In this document: piece by piece, positions 33,358-43,302 of the stretch
How positions within the stretch are numbered: position 1 is the first letter of the stretch
Layout: every line of letters begins with the position of its first letter
Assembly: GCA_017942025.1 (NCBI GenBank)
Contig: JAGAVH010000060.1
Location: 1 to 64,000 of the forward strand
Source: Ruminiclostridium sp.
GTDB lineage: Bacteria; Bacillota; Clostridia; Oscillospirales; Ruminococcaceae
Reading direction: 5' to 3'
DNA: 64,000 nucleotides
Translations under genes and position numbers: made by a program
Notes under the pieces: model-generated
What the model saw: the letters and a program-made list of their open reading frames with translations, nothing else
Told to the model about the DNA's origin: nothing
The model's database searches: none

Positions 33358-34691
33358 CATATGTTCCTCTTTTCCTTTACAAGCCTCAGCTTTTCCCACA
33401 GTCTTACACTTAATCTGTAAAACACCTTAGGTCTGACGTCCGATAACGCAATGGTTCCGTAAAGCCAGTAGACTCCCTTGTCGGGGTATATGTTTTTACC
33501 CTTGATTTTATTCAGCATTCTTATAGGGAATAATAATCTTTTTAAGCTCTTCTTATCGCATTTTTCCGCCAGGGGAGTGACGTAAAGCTCTGTGGCGTCA
33601 TCACAGAAGGGGAACGCCCCGATAATTTCCGCCTCGTCCTTCTGAGGCTTATACATAAGAGCAATAAGAAGCTCTCTGATAATTTTTTTGAGGCTATCGT
33701 CGTTTTCATTCATATCCACGTCTGCGTTTTCGGCAAAGGCGGTTATTATTTCAATCTGCTTTTCAGCAAGCTTTTTCATAGCTATATTCTGTTCTTTAAA
33801 GACAGGCTCATAGCCGTTATCTGTTTTGGTGTATGCAACAGTCATACCGTGAGGAGCGGCACAGAAGCATTCGAAAAGATTGTTGCAAAACTGCGGTACA
33901 GTCTTATGGGCGTTTTCAGCCGAAAAGAGATAGGGGATGAAGCGGTCTTCGTCAAGACCTCTGAACAGACCGAAATAAAAGCCTCTTATCTTATTCTTTA
34001 CTTTGTCACCGCATATATCCGCAAGCGCTGACTGAATAGAGCCAAGCCAGCCGGTATCTGCAAGAGCAAAGGGAACATCGTCGAAAAGTCCCTGCTCGTC
34101 AAAATAGGCTGTGATGTTGTCATAAGCCGTTTTACTGTTGTTTTTCAGTGTAGAAAGAAGAAGCTCACTTTTTTTAAGCGCATCGCAGAAAAGAGCAAAT
34201 TCTCCGTTATCCATAACCCTGTTTTCGTCACCGTGAAAGCCGATATTGTTGTAAATGCTCTGTCTTTCTTCCTCAGAAAGACCCGCTCTGCAAAGAGTGT
34301 TTGCAGGACTCTGACCTGCACATCTGCCGAAAAAGCCTGCTCTTTCAAAATCCTCTGCCGTATCACAAAGATAGTAAAGTGCATTTTTCAGCACGTATCT
34401 TGAGCAATAAAGATAGCGGCAATCTATATCCATGTTCTGATTTTCACAGATAATTTCTGCAATTTTTTTCATTATATATCCGTCACGGGCAAGAAAGTAA
34501 ATTCTTTTTATATTCTTTTCATTTGCCGTTTTCAGTATCTGCCTTACGTAGCAGTACAGAACGGGCGCTGTGACATATGCCGTAACAGATGAAAAAACAT
34601 CCGTATCCTCAAAAAGACCGCACGTTTTATCGGCGGTCTTTAAAAGCTGTTCGGATTTGCTTAGTATCTTACGATATTTTTTTATTTTCAA
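33351..34691 (-). CDS. HAD-like protein of glycan clusters (COG5610-like)
   Basis: 446 aa. The motif RIYFLARDGYIMKKI near residue 62 matches the SRDGxxL motif of HAD-superfamily proteins found among polysaccharide glycosyltransferases. LADTGWLGSIQSAL near 210 is another family landmark, and CSRYVLKNA lies near 95. Whether it is a phosphatase or a structural partner is not known. No membrane segment. The gene is coupled to both neighbours by overlaps of 4 and 7 bases, so the three glycan genes form one unit. Confidence 0.7.
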   Translation of the reverse strand: MKIKKYRKILSKSEQLLKTADKTCGLFEDTDVFSSVTAYVTAPVLYCYVRQILKTANEKNIKRIYFLARDGYIMKKIAEIICENQNMDIDCRYLYCSRYVLKNALYYLCDTAEDFERAGFFGRCAGQSPANTLCRAGLSEEERQSIYNNIGFHGDENRVMDNGEFALFCDALKKSELLLSTLKNNSKTAYDNITAYFDEQGLFDDVPFALADTGWLGSIQSALADICGDKVKNKIRGFYFGLFRGLDEDRFIPYLFSAENAHKTVPQFCNNLFECFCAAPHGMTVAYTKTDNGYEPVFKEQNIAMKKLAEKQIEIITAFAENADVDMNENDDSLKKIIRELLIALMYKPQKDEAEIIGAFPFCDDATELYVTPLAEKCDKKSLKRLLFPIRMLNKIKGKNIYPDKGVYWLYGTIALSDVRPKVFYRLSVRLWEKLRLVKEKRNICH

Positions 34692-35872
34692 TTTACTGCC
34701 TCCGCAGGGACAGATGCCGCGTCAGAGTCTGTTTCTTCTGCTTTCTCTGTCATAAATTCGGTATATATTTCAGCCATTTCGGCTACTGCATTTGAAAGCT
34801 CATATTTTGCGGATACTTCCTTGCCGTTACTGCCGAGTCTTTCGCACATAGCCTTATCTTTTGATAAAAGCTCTATTGCCTTTGTGAAGCCTTCTAAATC
34901 ATCTGCCTTGCAGATAAGAGCATTCTCTCCCTGCACAGCATACTCTCTGGTACCTCTGTTGTCTGATACTATAAGAGGGAGTCCTGCCGCCATAGCTTCT
35001 ATCGCCGCCATGCCAAGACCTTCTCTGTGACTGGGGAAGATAAAGGCGTCGGCACAATTTAAAAGCTCCTTGGCGTCAAAGCGGTAGCCTGCAAATTTTA
35101 TTCTGTCCTGTGCAGAAAGCTCCTTTGCAAGCTCCTTGCATTCCTCCAGCAGCTTACCGCTGCCGCATACCAGCATATATACATCCTTGTTGGCGGCTAC
35201 AGCCTTTATGGATGTGGTTATATTTTTATTTTCGTTTATCTCGGAGTTTGACATTACGAGGAAAGCGTCATCAGGAATACCGAATTCAGCTCTCATCTGC
35301 TCTTTTGTGCGTTTTACATTTTTTATAAGGCTGAAATCCGCACCAATGCCGTGTATCTTGTACACCTTGCATTTTTTTCTTCTGCTGAATTTTTCTGCCG
35401 CCTTATAATCCTCTTCGTTTATTGTTATAAGACCGTCTGTATGCCTTACCATCATTTTTTCTACAAGATAATAAAGCTTGCTCATCGCCGGCGCACCCTT
35501 GTAAAAATGGAAGCCATGGGCTGTATAAAGCATAGAGGTGCCTTTTTTACGCTCTTTTCTAAGTGACATTCGCGCAATGACTGCCGCAATCGGAGTGTGG
35601 CAATGCACGATATCGTAGCGGTGCACTTCTACAAGCTTTTTCAGTTCTTTGTATGAAGTGAAGTTGCCGGTAGCAAAGGGAGAACGATAGAAGGGAGTCT
35701 GAAAATATTTATCGCAGTAGGGTATTTCTACCTTGTCGCCCTTTTCAAAATCGTTACCTGCACATACGTGAACGGTATAGCCTCGTTCCTTGAACCATCT
35801 GAGATAAGGAATATGGAATTGTAAAATATGTTTTTTCGCAACACAAGCGATAAATAAAACTTTTTTTGACAA
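34688..35872 (-). CDS. Family 4 glycosyltransferase (EpsF/CapM-like)
   Basis: 394 aa GT-B enzyme. The N-terminal acceptor half contains VHCHTPIAAVIARM and LYTAHGFHFYKG. The C-terminal donor half contains the EX7E-type stretch SHREGLGMAAIEAMAAGLPLIVSD. It is expected to add a sugar to an undecaprenyl-linked oligosaccharide. The start is TTG at 35872, behind AAGGGGTG. The C-terminal tail is acidic. First gene of the three-gene glycan operon, with a consensus promoter at 35934-35962. Confidence 0.92.
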   Translation of the reverse strand: MSKKVLFIACVAKKHILQFHIPYLRWFKERGYTVHVCAGNDFEKGDKVEIPYCDKYFQTPFYRSPFATGNFTSYKELKKLVEVHRYDIVHCHTPIAAVIARMSLRKERKKGTSMLYTAHGFHFYKGAPAMSKLYYLVEKMMVRHTDGLITINEEDYKAAEKFSRRKKCKVYKIHGIGADFSLIKNVKRTKEQMRAEFGIPDDAFLVMSNSEINENKNITTSIKAVAANKDVYMLVCGSGKLLEECKELAKELSAQDRIKFAGYRFDAKELLNCADAFIFPSHREGLGMAAIEAMAAGLPLIVSDNRGTREYAVQGENALICKADDLEGFTKAIELLSKDKAMCERLGSNGKEVSAKYELSNAVAEMAEIYTEFMTEKAEETDSDAASVPAEAVN

Positions 35873-35914
35873 ATTCTCACACCCCTTCTGATAGTTTTCT
35901 GAAAAATGGCATAC

Positions 35915-35926
35915 GTATAATTATAC
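35915..35926. promoter_or_regulatory. 12-bp palindrome in the glycan operon leader
   Basis: GTATAATTATAC is a perfect palindrome starting 8 bases downstream of the -10 box. This is a position where a repressor could act, but no regulator is identified. Confidence 0.35.
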
Positions 35927-35933
35927 ACTATAT

Positions 35934-35962
35934 ATTATACAATAAGTGTTATTGATTGTCAA
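35934..35962 (-). promoter_or_regulatory. Consensus promoter of the glycan operon
   Basis: Perfect TTGACA (35962-35957), 17 bases, perfect TATAAT (35939-35934) on the minus strand. Confidence 0.85.
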
Positions 35963-35975
35963 CTGTAAAAAGAAC

Positions 35976-36016
35976 GAAAAAAAGGAGGAATAATCCCCGA
36001 AAGGCTTATTCCTCCT
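35976..36016 (-). terminator. Terminator after the ABC-DUF1854-ABC genes
   Basis: Stem AGGAGGAATAA/TTATTCCTCCT (35983-35993 and 36006-36016), followed on the minus strand by seven T residues. Confidence 0.88.
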
Positions 36017-36025
36017 CAGCTTTAT

Positions 36026-38191
36026 TTATTTTTTCAACTTTGCCGTTTGTCTTTGTGCCATAACAAGATTGTAATATACACCCTTGTTTTTGAGTAGCTC
36101 GTTGTGAGAGCCGATTTCGGCAACCTTTCCCTTGTCCAGAACGATAAGTCTGTCCGCATTGGCAAGGGTTGATAATCTGTGGGCAATCGCTATTGTTGTT
36201 CTGCCAACGATAAGACGGTCGAGCGCATCCTGAATCTGCTTTTCCGTTTCGGTGTCAAGAGAAGCGGTAGCCTCGTCAAGTATCAATATTTTAGGATCGT
36301 GCAGTATCGCTCTTGCGATGGCAATTCTTTGTCTTTCACCGCCCGAAATACTGTAGCCTCTTTCTCCGACTATCGTGTTATAACCGTCGGGCATACGGGT
36401 TATGAAATTGTGGCAGTTTGCAATCTTTGCGGCGGTTATTATTTCTTCAAAGGTAGCGTCGGGCTTTGCATAGCGGATGTTTTCAAGAACTGTACCGCTG
36501 AATAAGAAGGTTTCCTGAAGAACTACGCCCACCTGACTGCGAAGAGAATTCTGGGAGATATCCTTTATATCCATACCGTCAATTTTAATAACGCCGGCTG
36601 TGGGATCGTAAAGTCTCATAATGAGATTTATCAGAGTGGATTTACCAACACCTGAGTGACCTACAATACCTATCATTTCACCCTTCTTTATATCAAAGCT
36701 GATATCCTTTAATACAGGGTTATATGCCTTGTAGCCGAAAAAGACGTTCCTGAATTCGATATCGCCCTTTATTTCGATATCCTTTGCCTTTTCGTTATCC
36801 TTGATGTCATTCTGCTCTTCAAGAATTTCAAAGACCTTACCTGCGCTTACTTTAGCCTGAGCCAGAACTCTCGGCAGGGAGGTCAGCCATTGTATCGGTC
36901 CGTAAAGCATATATACATAGGTGGTAAACTGGATAAGCTCGCCCAGCTGCATCTGTCCGCCCAGTATCATACTGCCGCCGAAGAACAAGGCGCAGAATTC
37001 GCCTATCGTGAATAAATATCTTATAGGCGGCTGTACCATATACCAGAGTATATCTGCCCTTTTTACTGCGTCCGCCCATTTGCCGGACGCCTTTCTGTAG
37101 GCTTCTATCTCTCTTTCTTCGCCGCCGTAGTTCTTAACTACTCTTACTCCGTGCAGTACATCGTGAAGAAGCTCGCTTGCTCTGCACTGGCATCTCCATA
37201 CTCTGCTGTAGCGGATGCTTATTGCGTTGAAGGATTTTATCGACAGATATGCCGCAAAGGGCAGGGGGATAACGACAATGAGCGCCAGCTTCCAGTTGGT
37301 TATAAACATAATTATCACAAGAGCTACAAGGGCAACCGTCTGGAATATCATATCCTTGCCCTGTCTTGTCATAAAGTCCTGCAGGGTAGCGGCGTCGCCG
37401 GAAACTCTGTTAATAAGCTCACCTGCGGTGCGCTTTGCCACATTGCTCATAGATAAATCCTGAGTCTTGTTGAAAATATCCCGTCTTAAATCTCTGCCGT
37501 AGGCGGTGGAGATTTTAAAGTTACTTGTATCCTGGAGCAGTCTGAAGCCGACTGATGACAGGTTCATCACAAGTATGCAGGCGGCAACCTTGAAGAACAG
37601 CGACCAGTCCGCATTGTTAGGCACGATAAGGTCATCAACCAGAATACGTTGGAATATCGGGTTTATTACATCGAAGGTATAAAGCATAAAGGTTGAAAAC
37701 AGCGAAAATATGAACTGCTTTTTATAGGGCGCAAGTCTTTTTATCAGCTTTACAAATACGCCCTTGTCGCCCTCGCAGTAAACACATTTTTTCGAGCCGT
37801 TAAGACTTATTCCGCATTTCGGACAAGCAGGCTCGTCTGCGTCGGTGGTTTCTGTGAATACTCCTGTTTTAAGATAATGGTCTATGATTTTTGCAAGCTC
37901 GGCAAATCTCATAAAGTGCTTTTGTGAAAAGGCACAGACAAATTTCTGCTTGCCCATTGCATCCTTTACACAAAGCATCGAACAACCGATAAGCTGTTCT
38001 ACTTCTATTTCCATAAGGTCTTCCAGCAGGAATTGTTCGCATAGCTCACCGTTATAATATACTGACAGCTTTTCCTTTGTAGCTGTCAGATGACCGTCGG
38101 TTTTTTTAGCCTTACGGTCAATGTCAAAGGGAAGAGAAAAGACCACACTCTGCTCATCTACGCCCTTTGGCAACGATAGCTTTAAATTCAT
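36026..38191 (-). CDS. ABC exporter half-transporter with N-terminal PH-like/zinc-ribbon region
   Basis: 721 aa. Residues 1-110 are a soluble beta-rich region, and a zinc ribbon (CPKCGISLNGSKKCVYC) follows near 118-134. Then come six membrane helices (about 155-440) and an ATPase domain with Walker A GHSGVGKSTL, signature SISGGERQRIAIARA and Walker B ILILDEATASLD. The type is a heterodimeric ABCB-like exporter, the partner being the 757-aa protein encoded 0.6 kb upstream. The substrate is unknown. DUF1854-linked transporters of this plan are elsewhere annotated next to cyanophycin genes, but no such gene lies here. Confidence 0.9.
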   Translation of the reverse strand: MNLKLSLPKGVDEQSVVFSLPFDIDRKAKKTDGHLTATKEKLSVYYNGELCEQFLLEDLMEIEVEQLIGCSMLCVKDAMGKQKFVCAFSQKHFMRFAELAKIIDHYLKTGVFTETTDADEPACPKCGISLNGSKKCVYCEGDKGVFVKLIKRLAPYKKQFIFSLFSTFMLYTFDVINPIFQRILVDDLIVPNNADWSLFFKVAACILVMNLSSVGFRLLQDTSNFKISTAYGRDLRRDIFNKTQDLSMSNVAKRTAGELINRVSGDAATLQDFMTRQGKDMIFQTVALVALVIIMFITNWKLALIVVIPLPFAAYLSIKSFNAISIRYSRVWRCQCRASELLHDVLHGVRVVKNYGGEEREIEAYRKASGKWADAVKRADILWYMVQPPIRYLFTIGEFCALFFGGSMILGGQMQLGELIQFTTYVYMLYGPIQWLTSLPRVLAQAKVSAGKVFEILEEQNDIKDNEKAKDIEIKGDIEFRNVFFGYKAYNPVLKDISFDIKKGEMIGIVGHSGVGKSTLINLIMRLYDPTAGVIKIDGMDIKDISQNSLRSQVGVVLQETFLFSGTVLENIRYAKPDATFEEIITAAKIANCHNFITRMPDGYNTIVGERGYSISGGERQRIAIARAILHDPKILILDEATASLDTETEKQIQDALDRLIVGRTTIAIAHRLSTLANADRLIVLDKGKVAEIGSHNELLKNKGVYYNLVMAQRQTAKLKK

Positions 38192-38218
38192 ACTATATAG
38201 TCATTCCTTCCTGTAGGG

Positions 38219-38752
38219 TTAAATGAATAACTGAAGCTTTTTAACACTAGCCTTATCGAGTCTTTCGATTTCGGGTACGCAGTAGCGGTTGCCGTCTGCA
38301 TCGGTAACGGAAAGCATCTTATTCTGTATCATACGGAAATTATGCCACCAGTCGTTTACTGCAATCTTTTTCGGACCTGCGGTAGTTTCAGCCTCTAAAA
38401 ACAGATAACCCATGCGGTTGTCAGTAATCTTGTTTATCTTTGTAATTACGGGGATGTAGTATTTAAAGGAAAGATATTCTCTCACGATAGTCTGTTTTTC
38501 GTCTGAGAGCTTTCTTATATCCTCTATTACTCCTATCTCCTTCCATTCGTTGTCCTCGGTTTTATAGGTAACGCTTATATATTTTTCCTCGTCAATAAAA
38601 GGGATAAGCCTTGTAAGACTAACTCTTTCATAGGTTTCTCCGAAGGCGGTGGCGTTTAAAAAGCCACTTTCCGCTTTTTCGAGAGCTATATCGTTATCTG
38701 AAAGTATTTTAAGCGTATCCACTTCAAAAACCGATTCGGTATTTTTTATCAT
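38219..38752 (-). CDS. DUF1854 protein of the ABC exporter
   Basis: 177 aa, soluble. The family pattern is visible: FLNATAFGETYERVSLTRLIPF near residue 32, IGVIEDIRKLSDEKQTIVREYLSFKYY near 75, and NDWWHNFRMI near 133. DUF1854 proteins occur with paired ABC exporters that carry an N-terminal region like this domain, so it is probably an accessory or substrate-interacting subunit. It lies between the two half-transporter genes with 27-bp and 14-bp gaps. No catalytic motif is visible. Confidence 0.85.
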   Translation of the reverse strand: MIKNTESVFEVDTLKILSDNDIALEKAESGFLNATAFGETYERVSLTRLIPFIDEEKYISVTYKTEDNEWKEIGVIEDIRKLSDEKQTIVREYLSFKYYIPVITKINKITDNRMGYLFLEAETTAGPKKIAVNDWWHNFRMIQNKMLSVTDADGNRYCVPEIERLDKASVKKLQLFI

Positions 38753-38766
38753 ATAAAATTCCTTTC

Positions 38767-41040
38767 TCAGTCGATTCCGATAGATTTGAGGGACATACTC
38801 TGAAGTTTGTAAAGATCAAAGTATTTTCCGCCGCTACGGATAAGCTCATCGTGAGTGCCACTTTCCTTAAGCTCGCCGTTTTCTATTACGCAAAGTGCGT
38901 CGGCGTCACGGAGTGTTGATAATCTGTGAGCAATGGCAATTATCGTTCTGCCCTCTTTAAGATTATCAATAGCACTCTGTATCTTTCTTTCTGTAGCGGT
39001 ATCCATTGCCGCTGTAGCCTCGTCCAGTATCAGAATATTAGGCTTTTGTATAAGTGCTCTTGCGATTGATATTCTCTGCTTTTCTCCGCCTGAAAGACTT
39101 ACGCCGCCGCTACCGGTAACTGTATCATAGCCCTCGGGGAGCTTCATTATAAAGTCGTGGGCGTTGGCGTTTTTAGCCGCCTCTATAACTTCTTCCATAG
39201 TAGCTTCGGGGCGGGCATAACGGATATTGTCAGCGATAGTTCCCATAAATAGATAGGTTTCCTGGGATACTACACCGATATTTTTTCTCAGCACCTCGAA
39301 GGGTATCTTCTTTACAGGTATGCCGTCTATGGTGATTTCGCCCGATGTGACATCGTACATTCTTGATATCAGATTTATGATAGTGGTTTTGCCTGCACCC
39401 GTCTTACCTACGATACCTGTAAATTCTCCCGCCTTTGTACTGAGCGAAATGTTTTTGAGTATCGGTCTGCCCGCTTCGTACTCAAAGGTTACGTCCTTAA
39501 AGCAGATATCTCCCTTTAGTATTCCGTCGGGAATTTCGGCAGGATTTTTAGGAGGCTTTACCGAAGGCTCGCTGTCCAGTATCTCGAACATTCTGCCTGC
39601 GGCGTCGGTACATCTTGCCCAGTCGTTTCCCATATACATAAAGAAGAATACGGGGTCCCATACGATACCGAAATAGCTTATAAGTAACGTAAGACCGCCA
39701 AGCTCCAGCTTGCCGAGTAATACAAGAGCAACGCCAAGACAGTATATAAGTCCGTTGCAGACTGCATAAAGTCCCGTCTGGAAGGGGAAGAACTGTGCGT
39801 TTCTCTTGTCTCTGTTATATTCCGCCGTGTAAAGGCCGTCGTTCTTCACACCAAAACGACTTATTTCCTGCTCCTCTCTTGCAAATGCCTTTACTACTCT
39901 GTGACCGTTGAGAGCGTCAGTCAGTACCGCGTTTACACCTCGTCTTGCGATATCTCTGTTTCTCCAGTGCCTGCGCTGACCACGAAGCCAGATCACTTCA
40001 AACAGCAGTACCAGGAATACCACCACAAACATACAAAGTGCAATGATGGGATTCACCATAAGCATAAGCACCACAAGACCTAAAATCTTTATCATATTTG
40101 CAATGAACTGCGGTACTATGTCAACAAAGAAGCAGTACACGTCAAAGCTGTCACGGTCAACTCTGCCCATAAGGGAGCCTGTCTGCTTGGTCGTAAAGAA
40201 GGATAAGGACAGCTTCTGCATTGACGCAAATATACTTGTTCTGAGCTTATGTATTACCTGTGGGGTTACTATACTGATTATTATTCCGTAGACGATTGAA
40301 AAGAGGGTAGATACCAGCGAAAATGCCGCCATACCCAGTATTACGAATAATATCTGCCCGTAGTATTCTCCGCCCTCGGTCAGCACCTCGTCATATAAAA
40401 GCTTTGTCCCGAAGTAGGGAGATATAAGTCCAAGAGCTACCGAAATACCGATAAGCGCAAGGATTATAAAAATCTGCAGCTTATAGTCTTTGAACATGCC
40501 AAGTAGCCTCTTGAAAACCCAGGTACGCTTGGTACAATGGGGACAAAAGGCTCTGTTAGGGTCGGGGTACTTGCGCTCACACTTGGGACAGTAAAGATTT
40601 TTATCATCCAGAGCGGAATCGTCAGGAGTTTCCCCTTTTTTAATTGTCGAATAGCGACGACAGAACTGCTCGAACTTTTCCGAAAAGCCTCCCGAAAAAA
40701 GTGCAAGCTGTTTACTGTCACCGTCTTTCATTTTTGCCATAAGACGAGCCGTAAACTGATAACGGTCAACATAAAGCTCGTCAATATCCGAATTGTCAAA
40801 TTCGCAATAATCCTTGAAGTCAAACTGCGAATCAAAGGTCTTTTTGTTCTTGACAAGTCTGTCATAGCCTGACATCATATAAAGCCTTTGCTCGTCAAAG
40901 GTTATATATACGTCATAATAACAGCCCTCGCTGTCCATATCGGCCTTTACACAGTAGAGCAGTTTTTCCGTGTCTACCGCTCTTTTGATAAAGGCGTCTT
41001 CTACGGCAGGAGTCAGCTTGTCAAAGTATTTCATTTTCAT
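38767..41040 (-). CDS. ABC exporter half-transporter with zinc ribbon
   Basis: 757 aa. A soluble N-terminal region of about 140 residues comes first, then a zinc ribbon (CPKCERKYPDPNRAFCPHC) near 151-169, six membrane helices and an ATPase domain with Walker A GKTGAGKTTIINL, signature SLSGGEKQRISIARA and Walker B NILILDEATAAMD. The domain order mirrors the 721-aa partner encoded downstream, so the two should form a heterodimer. It begins 46 bp after trpS with only a weak hairpin between, so read-through from trpS is likely. Confidence 0.9.
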   Translation of the reverse strand: MKMKYFDKLTPAVEDAFIKRAVDTEKLLYCVKADMDSEGCYYDVYITFDEQRLYMMSGYDRLVKNKKTFDSQFDFKDYCEFDNSDIDELYVDRYQFTARLMAKMKDGDSKQLALFSGGFSEKFEQFCRRYSTIKKGETPDDSALDDKNLYCPKCERKYPDPNRAFCPHCTKRTWVFKRLLGMFKDYKLQIFIILALIGISVALGLISPYFGTKLLYDEVLTEGGEYYGQILFVILGMAAFSLVSTLFSIVYGIIISIVTPQVIHKLRTSIFASMQKLSLSFFTTKQTGSLMGRVDRDSFDVYCFFVDIVPQFIANMIKILGLVVLMLMVNPIIALCMFVVVFLVLLFEVIWLRGQRRHWRNRDIARRGVNAVLTDALNGHRVVKAFAREEQEISRFGVKNDGLYTAEYNRDKRNAQFFPFQTGLYAVCNGLIYCLGVALVLLGKLELGGLTLLISYFGIVWDPVFFFMYMGNDWARCTDAAGRMFEILDSEPSVKPPKNPAEIPDGILKGDICFKDVTFEYEAGRPILKNISLSTKAGEFTGIVGKTGAGKTTIINLISRMYDVTSGEITIDGIPVKKIPFEVLRKNIGVVSQETYLFMGTIADNIRYARPEATMEEVIEAAKNANAHDFIMKLPEGYDTVTGSGGVSLSGGEKQRISIARALIQKPNILILDEATAAMDTATERKIQSAIDNLKEGRTIIAIAHRLSTLRDADALCVIENGELKESGTHDELIRSGGKYFDLYKLQSMSLKSIGID

Positions 41041-41086
41041 TTATGACTGTTCCTTTCTCTTCTGGGAAAGGAAAAGAGTCACAGGC

Positions 41087-42085
41087 TTAAAGAACTATAA
41101 AGCCAACCTTCTTATATACCTTCTGGAGTGTCTTTCTTGTTGTCTTGAATGCCTTTTCAGCACCCTTTCTCATGCACTCGTCAATATACTTCTTGTCAGC
41201 GATTATCTTTGCAAATTCAGTCTGAACGGGAGCTAAATGGTCTGCAACCACTTCGCCTACCGCAAGCTTGAATTCGCCGTAGCCCTTTCCTGCAAATTCC
41301 TTTTCTATTTCCTCAAAGGACTTATCGGTAACAGCGCTGTAGATGGACATAAGATTGTTTATGCCGTCCTTGCCCTCACGATAAGCGATAAGCGCTTCGC
41401 TGTCTGTTACCGCACGCTTGAATTTTCTTATAATGGTATCTCTGTCGTCAAGTACGGAAATGCTTCCGTTGGGGTTTTCATCTGATTTTGACATCTTCTT
41501 TTCAGGACTCTGCAGGGACATTACCTTAGCGCCTGTCTTTGCAATATAAGGCTCGGGCACGATAAAGGTATCGCCGTGCACCTGATTGAAGCGCTGTGCA
41601 ATGTTTCTTGCAAGCTCTAAATGCTGCTTCTGGTCAATACCTACGGGTACTAAATCCGCCTGATAAGCAAGGATATCAGCCGCCATAAGTACGGGGTAGG
41701 TGAAAAGACCTGCGTTTACATTTTCGGGATGCTTTGCAGACTTGTCCTTGAACTGTGTCATTCTTGAAAGCTCACCGAACTGCGTGTAGCAGGAAAGCAC
41801 CCATGAAAGCTCTGCGTGCTGGCAGTTGTGACTCTGCACAAAGGCTGTTGACTTGTCGGGGTCAACGCCCATAGCAAGGAGCAGGGCATAGCTTTCGTTT
41901 ATCTGCTTCTTTAATTTCTGAGGGTCCTGTCTTACTGTTATAGAGTGAAGATCTACTATACTGTAGGTGCAGTCGTACTCATCCTGTAATTTTATCCAGT
42001 TAACCAGCGCCCCGAGATAATTTCCGAGGTGCGGTGTGTTTGTGGGCTGTATGCCGCTGAATATGCGCTTTTTTGTTTCTTCCAT
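41087..42085 (-). CDS. trpS: Tryptophanyl-tRNA synthetase
   Basis: Class I synthetase of 332 aa that charges tRNA-Trp. The HIGH-like motif is TPHLGNYLG near residue 16, the Trp-site region YPVLMAADILAYQADLVPVG near 128, and KMSKS lies near 196 within KKMSKSDENPNG. Met at 42085 is chosen because AAGGACGG precedes it; the longer frame would overlap the aminotransferase gene. It is the second gene after the aminotransferase (19-bp gap). No T-box leader is visible for this transcript, unlike many Firmicute trpS genes. Confidence 0.96.
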   Translation of the reverse strand: MEETKKRIFSGIQPTNTPHLGNYLGALVNWIKLQDEYDCTYSIVDLHSITVRQDPQKLKKQINESYALLLAMGVDPDKSTAFVQSHNCQHAELSWVLSCYTQFGELSRMTQFKDKSAKHPENVNAGLFTYPVLMAADILAYQADLVPVGIDQKQHLELARNIAQRFNQVHGDTFIVPEPYIAKTGAKVMSLQSPEKKMSKSDENPNGSISVLDDRDTIIRKFKRAVTDSEALIAYREGKDGINNLMSIYSAVTDKSFEEIEKEFAGKGYGEFKLAVGEVVADHLAPVQTEFAKIIADKKYIDECMRKGAEKAFKTTRKTLQKVYKKVGFIVL

Positions 42086-42104
42086 TGTTATATCCGTCCT
42101 TAAA

Positions 42105-43289
42105 TTATTTGTACATTGTCTTTGCAACTTCGGCAAGAATCTTTACGCCCTCGACAATCTGCTCGTCTGTGGGAGTGGAGTAGTTGAGTCTGAATGACAG
42201 ACAGGGCTCGCTTTCGTCTGTTAAGAAAGCATTGCCGGGAACTACCGCTACCTTGTTCTTTACTGCCTTCTTGCAGAAGTAGCTCATATCGCCGTCGGGG
42301 AGAGTACCCCAGATGAATAAACCGCCCTCAGGCTCTGTAAATTTAATGGATTTAGGCATAAGCATCTTGAGATTTGTCAGCATAAGGTCTGACTTCTTTC
42401 TGTATATCTCGCGAAGCATTTCAAGATGAGCCTCAAAGTCGTTTTCTGTAACGAACTTGTGGCATATCATCTGAGGCAGTATGGATGTATGTACTGTAGA
42501 TACCTGCATACAAACCACAGCCTTTGATATAACGTTCTGAGGAGCACATAAATATCCTACACGAAGACCTGGAGCAAGCACCTTTGAGAAGCTGCCTGCA
42601 TAAAGAACCTTGCCCGTCTTGTCAAGGGACTTTATGGAGGGAACATCCTCACCTATGTATCTTAAATCTCCGTAGGGGTTATCCTCTAAAATGTAAACAT
42701 TGTACTTTTCGGCAAGAGCTAAAACCTGCTTGCGTTTTTCAAGGCTCATAGTCTTACCTGTGGGGTTCTGGAAGTTGGGGATGAGATAGATGAAGGCTGT
42801 TCTCTGATATTTTTTCAGAGCCTCCTCCAGCTTTTCGATATTGATACCATCGTCTTCCATTTCAATGCCTACAAGCTTTGCATTGTATGAACGGAAGGCG
42901 TTTAATGAGCCGATAAAGGTAGGTGCTTCGCATATAATTACGTCACCCTCGTTGCATATCTCCTTGGTAACTACCTCTATTGCCTGCTGTGCGCCCGAGG
43001 TGATAACGACTTCATCCTCGTTCTTGTCAAACATATTTTTCTTTGCAAGGTCCTCTTTTATCCAGTTGCGAAGAGGTGTATAGCCCTCTGTGATGGAATA
43101 TTGCAGAGCGTCGATAGGCTGTGTAGCCAGTATCTCATTTGTAATTCTCTTTACTTCCTCCACGGGAAACGCCTCAGGTGCGGGGTTTCCTGCCGCAAAG
43201 CTGATTACTGTAGGATCTGCTGTAAACTTTAAAATTTCACGTATTGCTGATGGCTGCAATGACTGAACTCTGTAAGAAAATGCGTTCAT
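42105..43289 (-). CDS. PLP-dependent aminotransferase, class I/II (2-aminoadipate/aromatic type)
   Basis: 394 aa, fold type I aminotransferase. FAAGNPAPEAFPVEEV at the N-terminus is typical of the LysN/ARO8-like group. The Asn of NFQNPTGKTMS lies near residue 175 and the PLP lysine in AGSFSKVLAPGLRVGY near 235, with the C-terminal arginine in CLSFRLNYS. It could act on aromatic, branched-chain or 2-aminoadipate substrates; location before trpS favours an aromatic role only weakly. The start codon sits unusually far (about 40 bases) from the strong AAGGAGG, with a hairpin between. Confidence 0.88.
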   Translation of the reverse strand: MNAFSYRVQSLQPSAIREILKFTADPTVISFAAGNPAPEAFPVEEVKRITNEILATQPIDALQYSITEGYTPLRNWIKEDLAKKNMFDKNEDEVVITSGAQQAIEVVTKEICNEGDVIICEAPTFIGSLNAFRSYNAKLVGIEMEDDGINIEKLEEALKKYQRTAFIYLIPNFQNPTGKTMSLEKRKQVLALAEKYNVYILEDNPYGDLRYIGEDVPSIKSLDKTGKVLYAGSFSKVLAPGLRVGYLCAPQNVISKAVVCMQVSTVHTSILPQMICHKFVTENDFEAHLEMLREIYRKKSDLMLTNLKMLMPKSIKFTEPEGGLFIWGTLPDGDMSYFCKKAVKNKVAVVPGNAFLTDESEPCLSFRLNYSTPTDEQIVEGVKILAEVAKTMYK

Positions 43290-43302
43290 AATTTATATAG
43301 GT

